Part shown: positions 33,201 through 43,401 of the stretch, piece after piece
Numbering within the stretch: the first letter of the stretch is position 1
How the letters are laid out: every line of letters starts with the position of its first letter
DNA from: Sciscionella sediminilitoris
GTDB lineage: Bacteria; Actinomycetota; Actinomycetes; Mycobacteriales; Pseudonocardiaceae
DNA length: 64,000 nt
Reading direction: 5' to 3'
Assembly: GCF_000737195.2 (NCBI RefSeq)
Contig: NZ_JALM01000043.1
Location: 1-64,000, forward strand
Notes under the pieces: generated by a model
Told to the model about the DNA's origin: nothing
Database searches by the model: none
What the model saw: only the letters and a program-made list of their open reading frames with translations
Program-made: the position numbers and the translations under genes

Positions 33201-34132
33201 ACGCCGCGCAGTTCGGCAAGGAAACCTCGGGAACCGGGGCGTTCGTGCGCCAGGCGAACCGGTTCACCAAGCGGATCACGCGTGCGGGCACGGACGGATT
33301 CGTCCCCGAGCCCGGCCGTTACCGCCTCGTGGTCAGCCTCGCCTGTCCATGGGCGCACCGGGCGGTCATCGTGCGTGAACTGCTCGGCCTGCAGGAAGCC
33401 ATCCCGCTCGCCGTCGTCGACCCGATCCGGGACGAGCGCGGCTGGCGGTTCACCCTCGACCAGGACGGGCGCGATCCGGTGCTGGGCATCGAGTACCTGT
33501 CCGAGGCCTATCTGGCCACCGATCCGGACTACACCGGCCGGGTCACCGTGCCGTGCCTGGTGGACACCACGACGGGGCGGGTGGTCACCAACGACTTCCC
33601 GCAGATCACCCTCGACTTCTCAACAGAGTGGACCGAATTCCACGCCCCGGGCGCGCCGGAGCTCTACCCCGAACCGCTGCGCGCGGAGATCGACGCGGTC
33701 GCCGAGCCGATCTACCGCGATATCAACAACGGCGTCTACCGCTGCGGTTTCGCCACCTCCCAGGAGCAGTACGCCGCCGCGTTCGGCGACCTGTTCGCCG
33801 CACTGGACAAGGTCTCGGAACGGTTGTGCCACACCAGGTTCCTGCTCGGGGAGCGGATCACCGAGGCCGACGTCCGGCTGTTCACCACGCTGGTGCGGTT
33901 CGACGCCGCCTATCACGGGCATTTCAAGTGCAACCGGCACAAGCTCACCGAGATGCCGACCCTCTGGGCCTATGCCCGGGATCTCTTCCAGACTCCCGGA
34001 TTCGGTGAGACGGTGAACTTCGATCACATCAAGCGCCACTATTACGGCACGCACGGGCAGATCAACCCGACCGGGATCGTGCCGCTCGGCCCGGACACCC
34101 AGGGCTGGAACTTTCCGCACGGGCGCGGCTGA
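33197..34132 (+). CDS. Glutathionyl-hydroquinone reductase-like (Xi-class GST fold) protein
   Basis: A 311-residue thioredoxin-plus-helical protein. SLACPWAHRAVIVRELLGL near residue 50 carries the catalytic Cys-Pro-Trp-Ala-His motif of the ECM4/YqjG family, and the C-terminal part has EADVRLFTTLVRFDAAYHGH and the KCNR segment typical of this group. These enzymes reduce thiol conjugates of hydroquinones. Actinomycetes generally use mycothiol rather than glutathione, so the physiological thiol here is probably mycothiol (inference). ATG 33197 overlaps the upstream stop. Confidence 0.88.
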   Translation: MNAAQFGKETSGTGAFVRQANRFTKRITRAGTDGFVPEPGRYRLVVSLACPWAHRAVIVRELLGLQEAIPLAVVDPIRDERGWRFTLDQDGRDPVLGIEYLSEAYLATDPDYTGRVTVPCLVDTTTGRVVTNDFPQITLDFSTEWTEFHAPGAPELYPEPLRAEIDAVAEPIYRDINNGVYRCGFATSQEQYAAAFGDLFAALDKVSERLCHTRFLLGERITEADVRLFTTLVRFDAAYHGHFKCNRHKLTEMPTLWAYARDLFQTPGFGETVNFDHIKRHYYGTHGQINPTGIVPLGPDTQGWNFPHGRG

Positions 34133-34177
34133 GCGGGGCGCGGGAATTGATCCCCTTCGTGATCGGTTGGCCGGGAT

Positions 34178-34806
34178 ATGCCGAGTTTCGAGCACACCGC
34201 CCTTGCCGCGGACACGACCTGGGTGTTCACCGGGGACAGCATCACCCAGGGCGTCTACCACACCCACGGCGCCCGATCCTGGGTCGAGCTGTGCACGAAC
34301 GCATCCGGTGGGAACTGGATCGCCTGCGGGACATCGTGATCAACTCCGGGGTGTCCGGCTGGCGGGTATCCGATGTCTCCGCTTCGTTCGAGCACCTGAT
34401 CGGGCGGTTCGCCCCGGGTGTCGTGAGCATTTCCCTCGGCACCAACGATGCGTTGGCCGGAGCGGACGGTCTTGCCGATTTCCGCCGCAGGCTCACCGAT
34501 CTCGTCCGGCGTTCGGCGGATCTGGGTGCGCTGGTCGTGCTGCACACCCCGGTGCTGACGACCTCGGACGCCCCGGTCAACCGGCGCACCAGTCTTGCGG
34601 CCTATGCCGAGCAGGTTCGTGCCGTGGCCGGGGAACAGTCCTCGTTTCTGGTCGACCACGAGGCGTACTGGAGGGAGCACTTCGAGGGTGCCGCGCCGAT
34701 TCCGTGGATGGACGACCATTCCCACCCCAACGCGGTCGGGCACCGCGAGATGGCCAACACGGCGTTGCGGGCGCTCGGGCTCGGCGAGCTCACCGAACGT
34801 CCGTGA
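34178..34806 (+). pseudogene. SGNH/GDSL hydrolase, frameshifted
   Basis: A GDSL-type esterase broken by a single-base deletion. From ATG 34178 the frame reads TTWVFTGDSITQGVYHTHGA (block I GDSIT) up to GARSWVEL, then shifts: the remaining frame, beginning VHERIRWELDRLRDIVINSG, continues with SISLGTND (block III) and DDHSHPNAVGH (block V Asp-His) to 34806. Restoring one G at 34290-34292 (GAGCTGTGCAC to GAGCTGGTGCAC) rejoins them into a protein of about 209 residues. It may be a true pseudogene or a sequencing error. Confidence 0.8.
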
Positions 34807-34869
34807 GCGCCGGGGTGGTGCCCCCGCGTACCGGAGGCCACGTGGCGCTCCGGTACGCGGGGAGTCCGA

Positions 34870-35757
34870 TCAGAGGAAGGAATGCTCCGGCGCAGGGAAC
34901 CGGTGCTGGCGCACGTCCTCGGCGAAGGCCGTCGCCGCTTCGCTGAACACCCCGGCGAGATCGGCGTAGCGCTTCACGAACCGGGGCGCCTTGCCGCGGC
35001 GCAGGCCCATCATGTCCTGCCACACCAGCACCTGCGCGTCGCAGTCCGGGCCCGCGCCGATGCCGACGGTCGGGATTTCCAGATCTGCGGTCACCCGCTT
35101 GGCCGCCACCGCGGTGACCATCTCGAGCACCGTGGCGAAGGCCCCGGCCTCCTGCACCGCCCGCGCGTCGTCGAGCAGTGCATCGGCCGCATCACCGCGG
35201 GCCTGCACCCGGTAGCCGCCGAGGTTGTGCTCGGACTGCGGGGTGAACCCGAGATGGGCCATGACCGGGATACCGGCCGCGGTGATCGCCTCGATGTGCG
35301 GGGCGAAGCGGCGCCCGCCCTCGAGCTTCACCGCGTGCGCCCTGCCCTCCTTCATCAGCCGGATCGCGCTCGTCAGCGCCTGTTCCGGGGAGACCTCATA
35401 GGAACCGAACGGCAGATCCGCCACGACGAGCGAGGAGCTGACCGCCCCGGTGACCGCGCGCACGAGCGGGAGCAGCTCGTCCACGGTGACCGGAAGCGTT
35501 GTGTCGTAGCCGAACACATTGTTCGCCGCGGAATCCCCGACGAGCAACACCGGAATGCCCGCCTCGTCGAACAGCGCGGCCGTGTAGACGTCGTAGGCCG
35601 TGAGCATCGGCCACGGCTCGCCCTGCTGCTTCCACTGGGCGAGGTGGTGTACGCGTACCTTCTTGCGCCGCTTGCCCTGTTCGGAACCCGGTCCCTGGTC
35701 GGTGTTCGATCCCTGGCCGGTACCCGAGCCATACGGCGCGGTTTCTTCCTGATTCAT
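34870..35757 (-). CDS. panB: 3-methyl-2-oxobutanoate hydroxymethyltransferase
   Basis: A 295-residue TIM-barrel enzyme, first committed step of pantothenate (vitamin B5, CoA precursor) synthesis using methylene-tetrahydrofolate. The metal-binding [18 protein letters not shown], the [16 protein letters not shown] loop, [11 protein letters not shown] and [16 protein letters not shown] are family hallmarks. About 32 Gly/Gln-rich residues precede the conserved part ([14 protein letters not shown]), as in other actinomycetes. ATG 35757 has AAAGGGG upstream. Confidence 0.97.
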   Translation of the reverse strand: MNQEETAPYGSGTGQGSNTDQGPGSEQGKRRKKVRVHHLAQWKQQGEPWPMLTAYDVYTAALFDEAGIPVLLVGDSAANNVFGYDTTLPVTVDELLPLVRAVTGAVSSSLVVADLPFGSYEVSPEQALTSAIRLMKEGRAHAVKLEGGRRFAPHIEAITAAGIPVMAHLGFTPQSEHNLGGYRVQARGDAADALLDDARAVQEAGAFATVLEMVTAVAAKRVTADLEIPTVGIGAGPDCDAQVLVWQDMMGLRRGKAPRFVKRYADLAGVFSEAATAFAEDVRQHRFPAPEHSFL

Positions 35758-35913
35758 TTCTGATGGCCCCTTTCCTCGAAGCCAGCATTGCCGGTCCCCG
35801 GGTGACATGGACTCTCTCAGCGTGACACGCTGCCGTCCCCCTGCCGCCGCGCTGCGATGAGCCTCACAGCGTGGATCACCTGTCGATCACCCGCCGGTCG
35901 TTCGCGCGGTGGA

Positions 35914-36402
35914 TCAGCTTTCGAAGGTGAGCCGGAAGACCGGATAGCGCGCGGCGACCCCGGCCCAGCGATCCAGGGAGTCCTCGGGGCCGATGTCGGT
36001 GAAGAACACGCCGATCTCGAATTTCCACCGGCGCACATAAGCACGCAGCACGGCGGGCTTCTCGGTGTTCTCGGCGAGCAGGGTGTTCTCGGTCAGCCGC
36101 TCGTCGGTGAGCTCGGTCGCGGTGAACTCTCGGACGGTCCGGCCGAGCCGCAACCGACCGCCGCCCGCGGCACGCAGATTGCGGACCCACTGCACCTGTC
36201 CGCGCGGGGCCACGAGGTAGTCGGCGCCCTCGTGGCGCAGCACGTTCACGACCGCGCGCCGTGGCTCGCCGGTGGTACGTCCGGGCACGGTCAGCTCCCG
36301 GGCTCCGAGCACGTTGATCCCGCCGCGTGCCAGCGCCGCGAGCGCGCTCGTTCCGGCCCGGGCGAGCGGCGAAGGCGGAAGGTAACGCTGTTCTTGTTTC
36401 AT
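35914..36402 (-). CDS. Deazaflavin (F420)-dependent nitroreductase/quinone reductase family protein
   Basis: A 162-residue split-barrel protein of the DUF385/Ddn family (ELTVPGRTTGEPRRAVVNVL, then YLVAPRGQVQWVRNLRAAGGG), actinobacterial F420H2-dependent reductases. Substrate unknown; quinone protection is the usual inference. ATG 36402 lies inside an operator-like site. It is divergent from a TetR gene, with six operator-like repeats in between, so it is very probably TetR-controlled. Confidence 0.87.
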   Translation of the reverse strand: MKQEQRYLPPSPLARAGTSALAALARGGINVLGARELTVPGRTTGEPRRAVVNVLRHEGADYLVAPRGQVQWVRNLRAAGGGRLRLGRTVREFTATELTDERLTENTLLAENTEKPAVLRAYVRRWKFEIGVFFTDIGPEDSLDRWAGVAARYPVFRLTFES

Positions 36403-36469
36403 ATCAGTGTTCCGTTCTGTGAACAGTGTTCTCGTTTTGGAACAGTGAACTCGAAGGTGAACGGTGTTG
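36402..36469. promoter_or_regulatory. Four operator-like sites at 19-bp period (left array)
   Basis: Sites at 36402-36412, 36421-36431, 36440-36450 and 36459-36469 match GAACA-N-TGTTC with 9, 11, 9 and 9 of 11 positions when counted against GAACAGTGTTC. Starts are exactly 19 bp apart. The first covers the start codon of the nitroreductase gene. Confidence 0.7.
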
Positions 36470-36522
36470 TCAACGGTCCCGCGAGAGGCGGGTGGACGGG
36501 TGCGGGCGCCATGCCGTTCCGT

Positions 36523-36552
36523 GAACACTGTTCTCCGATGCGAGCAGTGTTC
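36523..36552. promoter_or_regulatory. Two operator-like sites at 19-bp period (right array)
   Basis: GAACACTGTTC (36523-36533) and GAGCAGTGTTC (36542-36552) repeat the same motif 19 bp apart, just before the TetR gene start (36589). Confidence 0.7.
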
Positions 36553-36588
36553 TGCGTAAGCTGTTCCGCTGTGGCAGACTGGTTCGCT

Positions 36589-37293
36589 ATGACCGCGGTA
36601 CAGACGGCCCGCGCGCGGGCACGGGCGGAATTGACCGGCCAGATCAAGGACGAGGCCCGGCGTCAGCTGGCGAGCTCGGGGGCAGGCGGGCTCTCCCTCC
36701 GCTCGGTCGCGCGCGAGCTGGGGATCGCGGCCTCGGCCATCTACCGGTATTTCCCGAACCGGGACGCCCTGCTGACCGGGCTGCTCGTGGACGCGTTCAA
36801 CGCGCTCGGTGCGGCGGTGGAGAAGGCCGCGAAGCAGTCGCCCCCGGTGCGGGAGCCGCGCATCGCCTGGCGGGCCGCCTGCGCGGCCGTACGCACCTGG
36901 GCGAAGCGGCATCCGCACGAGTACGCGCTGATCCACGGCACGCCGGTGCCCGGGTATCAGGCACCGCAGGACACGGTGGAACCCGCCGCGCGTACCCCGC
37001 TCGCGCTGCTGGCAGTGGTGCGGGACGCACGGTATGCGGGGTGGATCGTCGAACCCCCGGAGGCGACCGCGCCCCGGGGCGAGTTGCACGAGCAACTCGC
37101 CCCGATCGTGGCCGCCAATGCCCCGGAGGTGCCGGTGGCGGTGCTGGCCCGCACGATGGTCGCCTGGTCGCAGTTGTTCGGCATGGTGAGCTTCGAACTG
37201 TTCGGCGCCCTCGTGGGCAGCGCCGATCCGGCCGACGAGTTCTTCGACTACTCCGTGGAACGGATGGCGGATTTCCTCGGGTTCGTCGTCTGA
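36589..37293 (+). CDS. TetR/AcrR family regulator
   Basis: A 234-residue TetR-type repressor. Residues 10-60 hold the HTH (LSLRSVARELGIAASAIYRYF); the C-terminal ligand domain resembles the WHG/TetR_C_13 group (CAAVRTWAKRHPHEYALIHG). It is divergent from the F420-type reductase, and the GAACA-N-TGTTC arrays in between are its likely binding sites. The ligand is unknown. ATG 36589 has no Shine-Dalgarno sequence, so the transcript may be leaderless. Confidence 0.92.
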   Translation: MTAVQTARARARAELTGQIKDEARRQLASSGAGGLSLRSVARELGIAASAIYRYFPNRDALLTGLLVDAFNALGAAVEKAAKQSPPVREPRIAWRAACAAVRTWAKRHPHEYALIHGTPVPGYQAPQDTVEPAARTPLALLAVVRDARYAGWIVEPPEATAPRGELHEQLAPIVAANAPEVPVAVLARTMVAWSQLFGMVSFELFGALVGSADPADEFFDYSVERMADFLGFVV

Positions 37294-37318
37294 ACGGCGT
37301 CCGTTCCCGTGCCGGGGC

Positions 37319-38749
37319 TCAGGAGGCGAACCCGAGGCCGAGGCGGTCGAGGCAGCGCAGCCAGAGGTTGCGTTTCCCGGACCGGTCGGCCCGGTCGAGC
37401 GACCACATGGTGAGCGCGATTCCCGTCCAGCGCAACGGTTCCGGCGGGAAGGGCACCGGCCTGCTCTGGATCATCCGCAGCCTGGTCCGTTCGGTTTCCC
37501 TGCCGTGCAACAGATCCAGCGCCGCGGCCGCGAAGAAGCGGCTCGCCCCGACCCCGAGCCCGGTGAACCCGAGCGCGTATCCGATGCGTCCCTGGCTGCA
37601 GGTGCCGACGAACGGGGCGAACCGGCTGCAGGTGTCGATCACCCCGCCCCATTGGTGGGTGAACCGGGTTCCCTCCAGCTGCGGGAACGTCGCGAAGAAG
37701 TGCCCGGCCAGTTTGGCGAAGGTGGCCGGCCTGCGGAGCAGTTCCTGGCGGACCGCGCTGCGATAGTGGTACACGACGTCGTAGCCGCCCCACAGGATGC
37801 GGTTGTCCGCGGTGAGCCGGTAGTAGTGGAACTGGTTCGCTGCATCACCGAGTCCCTGGCGGTTGCGCCAGCCGATCGAATCGAGTGCCGCCTCGCTGAG
37901 CGGTTCGGTGACCAGCGCGTAGTCGTAGACCGGCACGATGAAATTGCGCAGCCTGCGCAATAGCGGGGTGAACGCGCCCGAGGCCAGCATGACCTTGCGC
38001 GCGCGTACCCGCCCGTATCCGGTGTGTGCCACGACATCCCGGGCTCCCGGGTCGAGCCGCTCGACGGGAGAGTTCTCGTGGATGCGGACCCCGGCGCGCA
38101 GACAGGCGGTGCGCAACCCGAGTGCGAGGCGCGCCGGATCGAGCATCGCCACGGAATTCCGCAGCCAGGAACCGCCGAGATAGGTGGGGGAGTGCACCTC
38201 GGCGCGTGCCTGCGCGGCGTCCAGATACACCGCGTCGTGTCCCAGTTTCCGGGCTTGTGCTGTCATGGTGCGCAATTCCCCGACCTGCCAGGGTTTCGTG
38301 GCGAAGGTCAGTTCACCGGTGCGCGCGAAGTCGCAGTCGATCCCGTAGCGGCGCACGGATTCCTCGATACCGTCCAGGTTTTCCCTGCCGAGGCGCTCGA
38401 GCGTCGCGGCTTCCTCGCCCCAGCGCTCGATGCCGTTGCCGATTCCGTGGGTGAGGCTGGAGGAGCAGAATCCGCCGTTGCGCCCGGAAGCCGCCCAGCC
38501 ACAGGTGTTCGCCTCGAGCAGGACCACATCCAGGCCGGGATCGGTTTCCTTGGCCTGCAAGGCGGTCCAGAGTCCGGTGTAACCGCCGCCGATCACGAGC
38601 AGATCGGCCTCGGTGGTCTCGGTGAGGCTCGGACGGGGTACCGGTTCGGTGTTCGCCTCGAGCCAGAACGGCCGGGGAATCGCGTCGGCGAGCGAGCCAA
38701 CGGCGTGCGCAGGCGCGGGATATCGCCGCGCAGCCAGCTTAGTAGCCAT
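37319..38749 (-). CDS. FAD-dependent amine/D-amino-acid oxidoreductase (DadA/PuuB-like)
   Basis: A 476-residue flavoprotein with the N-terminal FAD-binding strand LLVIGGGYTGLWTALQA near residue 50, the second FAD motif GWAASGRNGGF typical of DAO-fold enzymes such as gamma-glutamylputrescine oxidase, and the C-terminal GYALGFTGLGVGASR loop. The substrate is an amine or amino acid; PuuB-like use is inference. It is divergent from an Lrp/AsnC regulator, a common arrangement for amino-acid or polyamine catabolism genes. ATG 38749. Confidence 0.87.
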   Translation of the reverse strand: MATKLAARRYPAPAHAVGSLADAIPRPFWLEANTEPVPRPSLTETTEADLLVIGGGYTGLWTALQAKETDPGLDVVLLEANTCGWAASGRNGGFCSSSLTHGIGNGIERWGEEAATLERLGRENLDGIEESVRRYGIDCDFARTGELTFATKPWQVGELRTMTAQARKLGHDAVYLDAAQARAEVHSPTYLGGSWLRNSVAMLDPARLALGLRTACLRAGVRIHENSPVERLDPGARDVVAHTGYGRVRARKVMLASGAFTPLLRRLRNFIVPVYDYALVTEPLSEAALDSIGWRNRQGLGDAANQFHYYRLTADNRILWGGYDVVYHYRSAVRQELLRRPATFAKLAGHFFATFPQLEGTRFTHQWGGVIDTCSRFAPFVGTCSQGRIGYALGFTGLGVGASRFFAAAALDLLHGRETERTRLRMIQSRPVPFPPEPLRWTGIALTMWSLDRADRSGKRNLWLRCLDRLGLGFAS

Positions 38750-39119
38750 GAGTGAAGGATTTCCTCGAATCGATGGTGTCCGGAAAAGTCCGGCGAGTAG
38801 TACGGGGTCCGTCAGGAAACGCGGGCGCGCGAAACCGCGCCGCGATCAACGGAAGGGACCGCGCTGAACGCGGAACGAAGAATTCTCGAGGAGATCCGGA
38901 TTATCCGCCGTCTTGGCGTCCGCCGACGCAGCGGGCGTACCAGCGCACGCCGCAGCCGGTTCCGGCGATCGGTCGACAGGTACCACCTGCCATGGTTCCA
39001 CCTCCGAGCGGATATGCTCGCGGCCGACATTACCCGCTTCTGGAGAAGCATGGCAAGGGAATCGGTATTCTCCAGGGTGGTTCGCTACGATTTTCGTGAC
39101 CGGTGGAGGAGGGTGGCGG
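38750..39119. other. 370-bp divergent intergenic region before the Lrp gene
   Basis: I see no supportable gene. The right end holds an inverted repeat (39040-39047 with 39068-39075) and a -10-like TACGAT (39086-39091). The remainder, 38750-39035, shows no clear structure; open frames here lack ribosome-binding sites and recognisable domains. Confidence 0.5.
39040..39075. promoter_or_regulatory. Inverted repeat CTGGAGAA/TTCTCCAG ahead of the Lrp gene
   Basis: Perfect 8-bp arms 28 bp apart centre to centre, directly upstream of a TACGAT -10 (39086-39091). A possible autoregulatory site for the Lrp/AsnC protein. Confidence 0.4.
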
Positions 39120-39602
39120 TTGACAGGGCACCAGCAGGTACAGCGCAATCTCGACGAGATCGACCTGACGCTGATCTCGATGCTGCAGACCGACGGCCGC
39201 GCGTCGTTCACCGCGCTGGCGAAGGCGGTGGAGCTCTCCGAGGGCGCGGTGCGCCAGCGGGTGCAGCGGCTGCTGCGCGAGGACGCGATGCAGATCGTCG
39301 CGGTCACCGACCCGAAGACGGTGAACCTGCAACGCCAGGCCATGATCGCGATCCGGGTCGAGGGGGACGCGCGGGAGGTCGCCGCGCGCATCGCCGAGCT
39401 CGAGGACGCGCACTACGTCGTGCAGACCGCCGGTTCCTTCGACATCCTCTGCGAGCTGGTGTGCCGGGACGACGAGCACCTGCTCGCCGTGCTGAACACC
39501 CAGATCCGCACCATGCCCGGGGTCACCAGCACCGAGACGTTCATGTACCTGGACCTGACCAAGCAGACCTACGCCTGGGGCGGCCAGCCAAGCAAGCGCT
39601 GA
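39120..39602 (+). CDS. Lrp/AsnC family transcriptional regulator
   Basis: A 160-residue feast/famine regulator: an N-terminal HTH (LDEIDLTLISMLQTDGRASF, then ELSEGAVRQRVQRLL), and the C-terminal RAM ligand-binding/oligomerisation domain (residues 70-150, ending TFMYLDLTKQTY). TTG 39120 is chosen because GGAGGAGGG lies about 7 nt upstream; the frame is open further 5' but without a start signal. It probably controls itself and the divergent amine oxidase. Confidence 0.92.
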   Translation: MTGHQQVQRNLDEIDLTLISMLQTDGRASFTALAKAVELSEGAVRQRVQRLLREDAMQIVAVTDPKTVNLQRQAMIAIRVEGDAREVAARIAELEDAHYVVQTAGSFDILCELVCRDDEHLLAVLNTQIRTMPGVTSTETFMYLDLTKQTYAWGGQPSKR

Positions 39603-39640
39603 GGCGGGGCACCGCGCGGGCGCGGCTATCCGTTCGACGC

Positions 39641-39659
39641 GGGTTCTAGACTGGAACCC
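39641..39659 (+). promoter_or_regulatory. Possible mfd promoter with flanking inverted repeat
   Basis: TAGACT (39647-39652) fits a -10; it is flanked by GGGTTC and GAACCC, perfect 6-bp arms. About 75 nt before the mfd start. Confidence 0.35.
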
Positions 39660-39733
39660 AGGCCCGTCCCGCGCCGATGACCAGGGGACGGGTCTGTCCG
39701 CGTGATGTCTCCAGCCAAGTGAAGGGACCGCCC

Positions 39734-42700
39734 GTGTCCGAAGCACGCACACTTCCGCCACTGCACGGACTGCTGGCCGCGGCACTCGCGGACCCGGCCC
39801 TGGCCGAACTGGTCACGCTCGCCGGAACCAGCACGGTGGCACTGCAGGGACCGGCCGCGGCCCGCGCGCTGGTCACCGGAGCGCTCGCGGGCGACGAACG
39901 GACCGGGGCGGCGGCCCGCCCGGTGCTCGCGGTCACCGCGACCGACCGGGAGGCCGAGGAGCTGGCCAACCTGGCCGGTGAACTGCTCGGCGCCGAACGG
40001 GTCGCCGCGCTCCCGTCCTGGGAGACCCTGCCGCACGAGAAGCTTTCCCCGCGTGCGGACACGGTCGGGCGGCGGCTGGCGGTGTTCCGCAGGCTGCGCC
40101 ACCCGGAAGAGGACGGCAACGGCCCGCTCTCCGTGGTCACCGCGACGGTGCGCAGCCTCATTCAGCCGATGGCGCCCGGTCTCGGCGAGCTCCGGCCGCT
40201 GTCCTTCGTGGTCGGCGAGGAGTCCGATTTCGAGGAGACCGTCGCGCGGCTGGCCGATCTCGCCTACGAGCGGGTGGACATGGTGGAGAAGCGCGGCGAG
40301 TTCGCGGTGCGCGGGGGAATCCTCGACCTGTTCCCGCCGACCATGGCGCACCCGCTGCGGGTCGAGTTCTTCGGCGATGAGGTCACCGAGATCCGTCAGT
40401 TCAGCGTGGCCGATCAGCGGTCGCTGGCCGGTGACGAGGTCACCCTCGAACGGCTCATCGCGCCGCCCTGCCGGGAACTGCTGCTGACCGAGGCCGTCCG
40501 GGAACGGGCCGGGGAACTCGCCGCCGAGCACGCCGCGGACGCCGAACTCGCCGAGATGCTCACCAAACTGTCCGGCGGAATTCCGTGCGAGGGCATGGAA
40601 TCGCTGATCCCGGTGCTCTGCGACGGGGAACTCGAACTGCTCACCGATGTGCTCGCCGAGGGTACCCATGTGCTGCTGTGCGATCCGGAGAAGATCCGGA
40701 CGAGGGCGGCGGATCTGGTCCGCACCGGCAACGAATTCCTCGAGGCCTCCTGGATGGCCGCGGCGGGCAGCGGCCGCGCGCCCATCGACATCGGTGCCTC
40801 GGCCTATCGCGAACTCGGGGTGATCGAGCGGCACGCGGTGGCCACCGATCGCCCGTGGTGGACGCTTTCCCAGCTGACCAGTGATGCCGAGGATGTGCAC
40901 AGCCTGGACATCACGCCGGCCCCGGAATACCGCGGGGATCTGCGGGCGGCGTTCACCGATCTGCGCGCGCACGCGGCCAGTGGTGGTGCCGCGGTGTTCG
41001 TGGTGCCGGGTGCGGGTACCGCGGAACGGGCCACCGAACAGCTCGCCGAGCAGGAGATCCCGGCCACCAACGCGGTCGACGGGCTCACCGAGGCCCCGGC
41101 CGCCGGGCTCGTCACCGTGGTCAAGGCCAGCGCGCAGGACGGATTCTCCTTGCCGCGCACCGGTTATGTGGTGCTCACCGAATCCGATCTGACCGGAACA
41201 CGGGGCGCGGCTCCCGGACAGCAGGCGGCGCGGCTACCCACCAAACGCCGCAACGCTGTGGACCCGCTGGCGCTCAAACCGGGCGACTACGTGGTACACG
41301 ATCAGCACGGCATCGGCAAGTTCGTGGAGATGTCCCAGCGGACCGTGGCCGGGGCGACTCGGGAATACCTCGTCGTGGAGTACGCCCCGAGCAAGCGCGG
41401 GCATCCCGGGGACCGGTTGTTCGTGCCGACCGATCAGCTCGACGAGATCTCCCGCTATGTCGGCGGGGAACTGCCCACGCTGAACAAGCTCGGCGGTTCG
41501 GACTGGAAGAACACGAAAGCCAAGGCGCGCAAGGCGGTCAAGGAGATCGCCGCCGAGCTCGTGCAGCTCTACGCGGCGCGCCAGGCCGCACCCGGCTACG
41601 CCTTCGGCCCGGATTCCCCGTGGCAGCACGAACTCGAGGACGCCTTCGCCTTCACCGAGACCCCGGATCAGCTCGCCGCGATCGACGAGGTGAAAGGCGA
41701 TATGCGCAAGGCGGTCCCGATGGATCGCGTGGTGTGCGGGGATGTCGGCTACGGCAAGACGGAGATCTCGGTGCGCGCCGCGTTCAAGGCGGTGCAGGAC
41801 GGCAAACAGGTCGCCGTGCTGGTGCCGACCACCCTGCTCGCGCACCAGCACCTGAACACCTACCTGGAGCGGATGCATTCCTTCCCGGTGACCGTGAAGG
41901 GGCTTTCCCGGTTCACCGATCCGCAGGAGGCGAACGAGGTTCTCGAGGGCCTCTCGGACGGCTCGGTGGACATCGTGATCGGCACCCACCGCCTGCTGCA
42001 GTCCGGGATCCGGTACAAGGACCTCGGCCTGATCATCGTGGACGAGGAACAGCGTTTCGGGGTCGAGCACAAGGAACACATCAAGGCGCTGCGCACCCAC
42101 GTGGATGTGCTCACCATGTCCGCCACCCCGATCCCGCGCACCCTGGAGATGTCCCTTGCCGGGATCCGGGAGATGTCCACGATCCTGACCCCGCCCGAGG
42201 AACGGCACCCGATCCTGACCTATGTCGGAGCCTATGACGACAAACAGGTCGGCGCGGCCATCCGCAGGGAACTCCTGCGCGACGGCCAGGTCTTCTACAT
42301 CCACAACCGGGTCTCCTCGATCGACAAGGCGGCGCGGCGCATCCGCGAGCTCGTGCCCGAGGCGAACGTGGTCACCGCGCACGGGCAGATGAACGAGGAC
42401 AAGCTCGAGAAGATCATCGACGGGTTCTGGCGCAACGAGCACAATGTGCTGGTGTGCACCACGATCGTGGAATCCGGGCTGGACATCTCGAACGCGAACA
42501 CGCTCATCGTGGAACGCGGGGACATGCTCGGGCTCTCCCAGATGCACCAGTTGCGCGGCCGCGTCGGGCGCGGGCGCGAGCGCGGGTACGCGTATTTCCT
42601 TTATCCGGGCGAATCCCCGCTCACCGAGACCGCGCACGACCGGCTGGCGACCATCGCGCAGAACACCGAACTCGGCGCGGGTATGGCGGTCGCGATGAAG

Positions 42701-43351
42701 GACCTGGAGATCCGGGGTGCGGGCAACATCCTCGGCGCGGAGCAGTCCGGGCATATCGCGGGAGTCGGTTTCGATCTCTATGTGCGCCTGGTCGGCGAGG
42801 CGGTCGAGGCGTTCCGCAAACACGCGGGCGCGGGCGAGGCCGAAGGTGAGGAGGAACTGCCCGAGGTACGGGTGGATCTCCCGGTCGACGCGCACATCCC
42901 GCACGACTACGTGCCCGGCGAACGGCTGCGTCTCGAGGCCTACCGCAAACTCGCCGCGGCACCGGACAAGGCGGGCCTGGACGAGATCCGTGCCGAGCTC
43001 ACCGACCGGTACGGGGAACTCCCGCGCCCGGTCGAGCACCTGTTCGCGGTGGCCCGGTTCCGGCAGCTGTGCCGGGCGCACAAGGTGACCGAGGTGACAC
43101 TGCAGGGCAGCTCGGTCCGGTTCGCCCCGCTGGAACTTCCCGACTCCCAACAGGTCCGGCTCAAGCGGATCGCCCCGAAGGCCAACTACAAGGCGGTCAC
43201 CAGGACCGTCTCGGTGCCGCGGCCGACCGAGGGCGGGGCGGGCGGCCGGATGGGCGCCCCGGCACTGCGCGATGTGGCGCTGCTCGACTGGGCCGCCGGG
43301 TTCCTGAGCTCGCTCGCCGGTGAGGCCGCACCGGCCAGTGTTGGCGCGTAG
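39734..43351 (+). CDS. mfd: Transcription-repair coupling factor
   Basis: A 1205-residue DNA translocase that releases RNA polymerase stalled at lesions and recruits UvrA. Order: UvrB-homology region (residues 25-400), RNA-polymerase-interacting CarD-like domain ([19 protein letters not shown], about residue 515), RecG-like motor with Walker [14 protein letters not shown] box [40 protein letters not shown] (motif VI), and the C-terminal TRCF domain. GTG 39734 has GAAGGGA upstream. Full length. Confidence 0.98.
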   Translation: MSEARTLPPLHGLLAAALADPALAELVTLAGTSTVALQGPAAARALVTGALAGDERTGAAARPVLAVTATDREAEELANLAGELLGAERVAALPSWETLPHEKLSPRADTVGRRLAVFRRLRHPEEDGNGPLSVVTATVRSLIQPMAPGLGELRPLSFVVGEESDFEETVARLADLAYERVDMVEKRGEFAVRGGILDLFPPTMAHPLRVEFFGDEVTEIRQFSVADQRSLAGDEVTLERLIAPPCRELLLTEAVRERAGELAAEHAADAELAEMLTKLSGGIPCEGMESLIPVLCDGELELLTDVLAEGTHVLLCDPEKIRTRAADLVRTGNEFLEASWMAAAGSGRAPIDIGASAYRELGVIERHAVATDRPWWTLSQLTSDAEDVHSLDITPAPEYRGDLRAAFTDLRAHAASGGAAVFVVPGAGTAERATEQLAEQEIPATNAVDGLTEAPAAGLVTVVKASAQDGFSLPRTGYVVLTESDLTGTRGAAPGQQAARLPTKRRNAVDPLALKPGDYVVHDQHGIGKFVEMSQRTVAGATREYLVVEYAPSKRGHPGDRLFVPTDQLDEISRYVGGELPTLNKLGGSDWKNTKAKARKAVKEIAAELVQLYAARQAAPGYAFGPDSPWQHELEDAFAFTETPDQLAAIDEVKGDMRKAVPMDRVVCGDVGYGKTEISVRAAFKAVQDGKQVAVLVPTTLLAHQHLNTYLERMHSFPVTVKGLSRFTDPQEANEVLEGLSDGSVDIVIGTHRLLQSGIRYKDLGLIIVDEEQRFGVEHKEHIKALRTHVDVLTMSATPIPRTLEMSLAGIREMSTILTPPEERHPILTYVGAYDDKQVGAAIRRELLRDGQVFYIHNRVSSIDKAARRIRELVPEANVVTAHGQMNEDKLEKIIDGFWRNEHNVLVCTTIVESGLDISNANTLIVERGDMLGLSQMHQLRGRVGRGRERGYAYFLYPGESPLTETAHDRLATIAQNTELGAGMAVAMKDLEIRGAGNILGAEQSGHIAGVGFDLYVRLVGEAVEAFRKHAGAGEAEGEEELPEVRVDLPVDAHIPHDYVPGERLRLEAYRKLAAAPDKAGLDEIRAELTDRYGELPRPVEHLFAVARFRQLCRAHKVTEVTLQGSSVRFAPLELPDSQQVRLKRIAPKANYKAVTRTVSVPRPTEGGAGGRMGAPALRDVALLDWAAGFLSSLAGEAAPASVGA

Positions 43352-43401
43352 TCGCCGTGTTACGTATGGTGTTGCAGGGGAACGAGGACTCAACGCAGAC
43401 C

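Noticed and set aside
34167-34946. Alternative 259-codon frame through the SGNH hydrolase
   Set aside because: Composition is non-natural; the hydrolase motifs lie in the two other frames.
38752-39099. 115-codon frame divergent from the amine oxidase gene
   Set aside because: No ribosome-binding site, Arg/Pro-rich low-complexity product, and it overlaps the likely Lrp promoter region.
41234-43393. Long open frame on the minus strand within mfd (and similar long antisense frames at 1409-3208, 4907-6586 and 13702-15441)
   Set aside because: They are shadows of strongly biased GC-rich genes on the other strand; low-complexity Arg/Pro/Gly/Asp composition and no domain.
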